Assembly (NCBI GenBank): GCA_002813285.1
Contig: PHTZ01000001.1
Location: 2,107,501-2,171,500, forward strand
DNA length: 64,000 nt
From: Flavobacteriaceae bacterium MAR_2009_75
GTDB taxonomy: Bacteria; Bacteroidota; Bacteroidia; Flavobacteriales; Flavobacteriaceae
Direction: 5' to 3'
Shown here: positions 62,793 to 64,000 of the stretch, piece after piece
How the letters are laid out: each line of letters starts with the position of its first letter
Numbering within the stretch: the first letter of the stretch is position 1
The notes under the pieces: generated by a model
What the model was told of the DNA's origin: nothing
What the model saw: only the letters and a program-made list of their open reading frames with translations
Database searches by the model: none
Translations under genes and position numbers: made by a program

Positions 62793-63939
62793 CCTTATCG
62801 TTCTGGGCGGTGGGGTACTCGGTACTTTTCATGCCTACCATGCCATAAACAAAGGGCTAAAGGTAGCTCTTATAGAGAAGGATGCTCAGCCGCAAGGTGC
62901 TACCGTTCGAAATTTCGGGCAGGTGGTTCCTTCAGGTATGGATAGTAAGTGGCAGAACTTCGGAAGAGAAAGTTTAGCTATCTATAAAGAGATACAATCA
63001 CAATTTGATATTTCGGTAAGACAAGAAGGAAGCATCTATTTGGCTTCCAACGAAGAGGAAGTTCAACTGCTTGAAGAGTTGAAAGAAATCAATGACTCTA
63101 ACTCCTACTCATCTGAACTACTGACGAAAAAACAATGTTTGGAGGGTTATCCGAATTTGAGGGAAGATTATGTAAAGGCCGGACTATTTTTTGCTGAAGA
63201 AGTAAAGGTAGAACCCCGTGTAATGATTAATAAACTGCATCAATACCTCAAACAAAAAGGTCTAGATATTTATACGGGCGAAACGGTTTTAGAATGTGAT
63301 GCATTACGAAATGGGGTTCAATTATACACCTCAAAAAGCCGCCTTCTTTCGTCTTCCAAGGTTATTATTTGCAACGGGAGCGAATTCAAAATACTCTACC
63401 CAAAGTTGTTTGAAGAAAGTGACTTGATCGTATCTAAGCTTCAAATGATGCAAACTAAGGTGCAACCCAATTATACATTGCGCAGCTCGGTACTTACCGG
63501 ACTGTCAATCAGGCGATATGAAGCTTTTACCGAATGCCCATCTTATGCCGGCATAAAAGCGAAGGAAGACCCCGAATCTTTCGAAAGAAGATGGGGTGTT
63601 CACATTCTATTCAAGCAAGCCGCCGACGGTTCTATAATTATAGGCGATTCTCATGAGTATGCCCCTGCCGGTAGAATCGATAAACTTGGCTTCGACCTTA
63701 ATATGAATGTTGATAATTTTGTCATCGAAGAGGCCAAAAAAATATTTGACCTACCCACCTACGAAATTCAAAACCGTTGGTTCGGTATGTACTCTCAATG
63801 CCAGAATTCAGACATCTTTCAACATACCATTGACGAAGATATTCATATAGTTACCGGAATCGGTGGAAAAGGTATGACCGGTAGTGCCGGCTTTGCAAAA
63901 CAAAATATAAACTCAATATTTAATTTAGAACATGCATAA
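62776..63939 (+). CDS. FAD-dependent oxidoreductase, TIGR03364-like (aminophosphonate-associated)
   Basis: 387 residues of the DAO family. FAD motif LIVLGGGVLGTFHAYHAINK (8-27), ATVRNFGQVVPSGMD near residue 45 and TGIGGKGMTGSAGFAKQNI at the end. The RNFGQV segment and the linkage with a phosphonatase-like HAD gene match TIGR03364, proposed to oxidise aminophosphonates related to 2-aminoethylphosphonate. It overlaps both neighbours (17 and 8 bases), so the three genes are one unit. Confidence 0.78.
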   Translation: MNNSYDLIVLGGGVLGTFHAYHAINKGLKVALIEKDAQPQGATVRNFGQVVPSGMDSKWQNFGRESLAIYKEIQSQFDISVRQEGSIYLASNEEEVQLLEELKEINDSNSYSSELLTKKQCLEGYPNLREDYVKAGLFFAEEVKVEPRVMINKLHQYLKQKGLDIYTGETVLECDALRNGVQLYTSKSRLLSSSKVIICNGSEFKILYPKLFEESDLIVSKLQMMQTKVQPNYTLRSSVLTGLSIRRYEAFTECPSYAGIKAKEDPESFERRWGVHILFKQAADGSIIIGDSHEYAPAGRIDKLGFDLNMNVDNFVIEEAKKIFDLPTYEIQNRWFGMYSQCQNSDIFQHTIDEDIHIVTGIGGKGMTGSAGFAKQNINSIFNLEHA

Positions 63940-64000
63940 CATTGAACTTGCTGTTTTCGATATGGCCGGTACGGTCGTAAATGAAGACAATGTGGTATAC
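63932..64000 (+). CDS. Phosphonatase-like HAD hydrolase, N-terminal 23 residues (partial)
   Basis: The frame runs off the window. It begins MHNIELAVFDMAGTVVNEDN; DMAGTV is HAD motif I in the form seen in phosphonatase-like hydrolases (TIGR03351), where the second Asp of DxD is Ala. It overlaps the FAD oxidase by 8 bases. The partner and motif suggest cleavage of a C-P bond of a phosphono-aldehyde. Confidence 0.7.
   Translation, partial: MHNIELAVFDMAGTVVNEDNVVY

Overview
The window comes from a marine-type member of the Flavobacteriaceae (Bacteroidota). Pointers to this are the TAnnTTTG-type promoter elements, the near absence of Shine-Dalgarno sites, many lipoprotein signal peptides ending in a lipobox Cys, a SusC/SusD pair with a glycoside hydrolase, a class II catalase, and a base composition of roughly 40 % GC by eye. 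I see no rRNA, CRISPR array, prophage or intact insertion sequence. The one clear tRNA is tRNA-Ala(GGC).

Layout. 1-6.9 kb holds a tripartite RND drug-efflux operon (adaptor, pump, TolC-like channel) with a GbsR/MarR-like repressor gene at its front and a TetR gene at its end. A perfect 11-bp inverted repeat overlaps its promoter. 7-30 kb is mostly housekeeping: CYTH phosphatase, DNA polymerase IV, FAD oxidoreductase, catalase HPII, ArfB, a lone ABC ATPase, prolyl oligopeptidase, Asd, MscL, Alr, Tdk, RsmI, a UDG-like protein, AhpD-like and OsmC proteins, RecJ, an MFS pump with TetR-type operators, an LpxH-like phosphatase and QueD. A decayed four-helix-bundle gene and a structured, probably dispersed, noncoding element lie in this part. 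30-36.5 kb has a PHP lipoprotein, an enoyl-CoA hydratase followed by two tandem tiny membrane proteins, an AT-rich orphan lipoprotein, a MATE exporter, a GNAT enzyme and a universal stress protein.

36.5-40.6 kb, just after tRNA-Ala, holds a compact signalling operon: a coiled-coil protein, a larger protein sharing its N-terminal module and ending in a Roadblock-like domain, a Ras/Rab-like small GTPase that lacks the catalytic Gln, and a soluble hybrid histidine kinase. The last three genes overlap. This is my first candidate for an undescribed system.

40.7-61.2 kb is an amino-sugar utilisation locus. One block carries SusC, SusD and a GH20 hexosaminidase. A nine-gene block carries a GH109-like glycosidase, an FAD oxidoreductase, a protein with an FMN-flavinylation-like motif, a phosphohexosamine mutase, a NagB-LmbE fusion, a FucP/NagP-type importer, a nucleotide-sugar epimerase, a NahK-like anomeric kinase and a sugar-1-phosphate nucleotidyltransferase. 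A divergent LacI-family gene completes it. Three matching 18-bp operators, two by lacI and one upstream of susC, tie the parts together. The gene set can be read as a complete GlcNAc/GalNAc route through 1-phosphates and UDP-sugars. The LmbE domain may stand in for the missing deacetylase NagA.

61.5-64 kb starts a second catabolic operon: a DUF5690-like membrane protein, a TIGR03364-like FAD oxidase and the first 23 codons of a phosphonatase-like HAD hydrolase. This resembles aminophosphonate utilisation modules.
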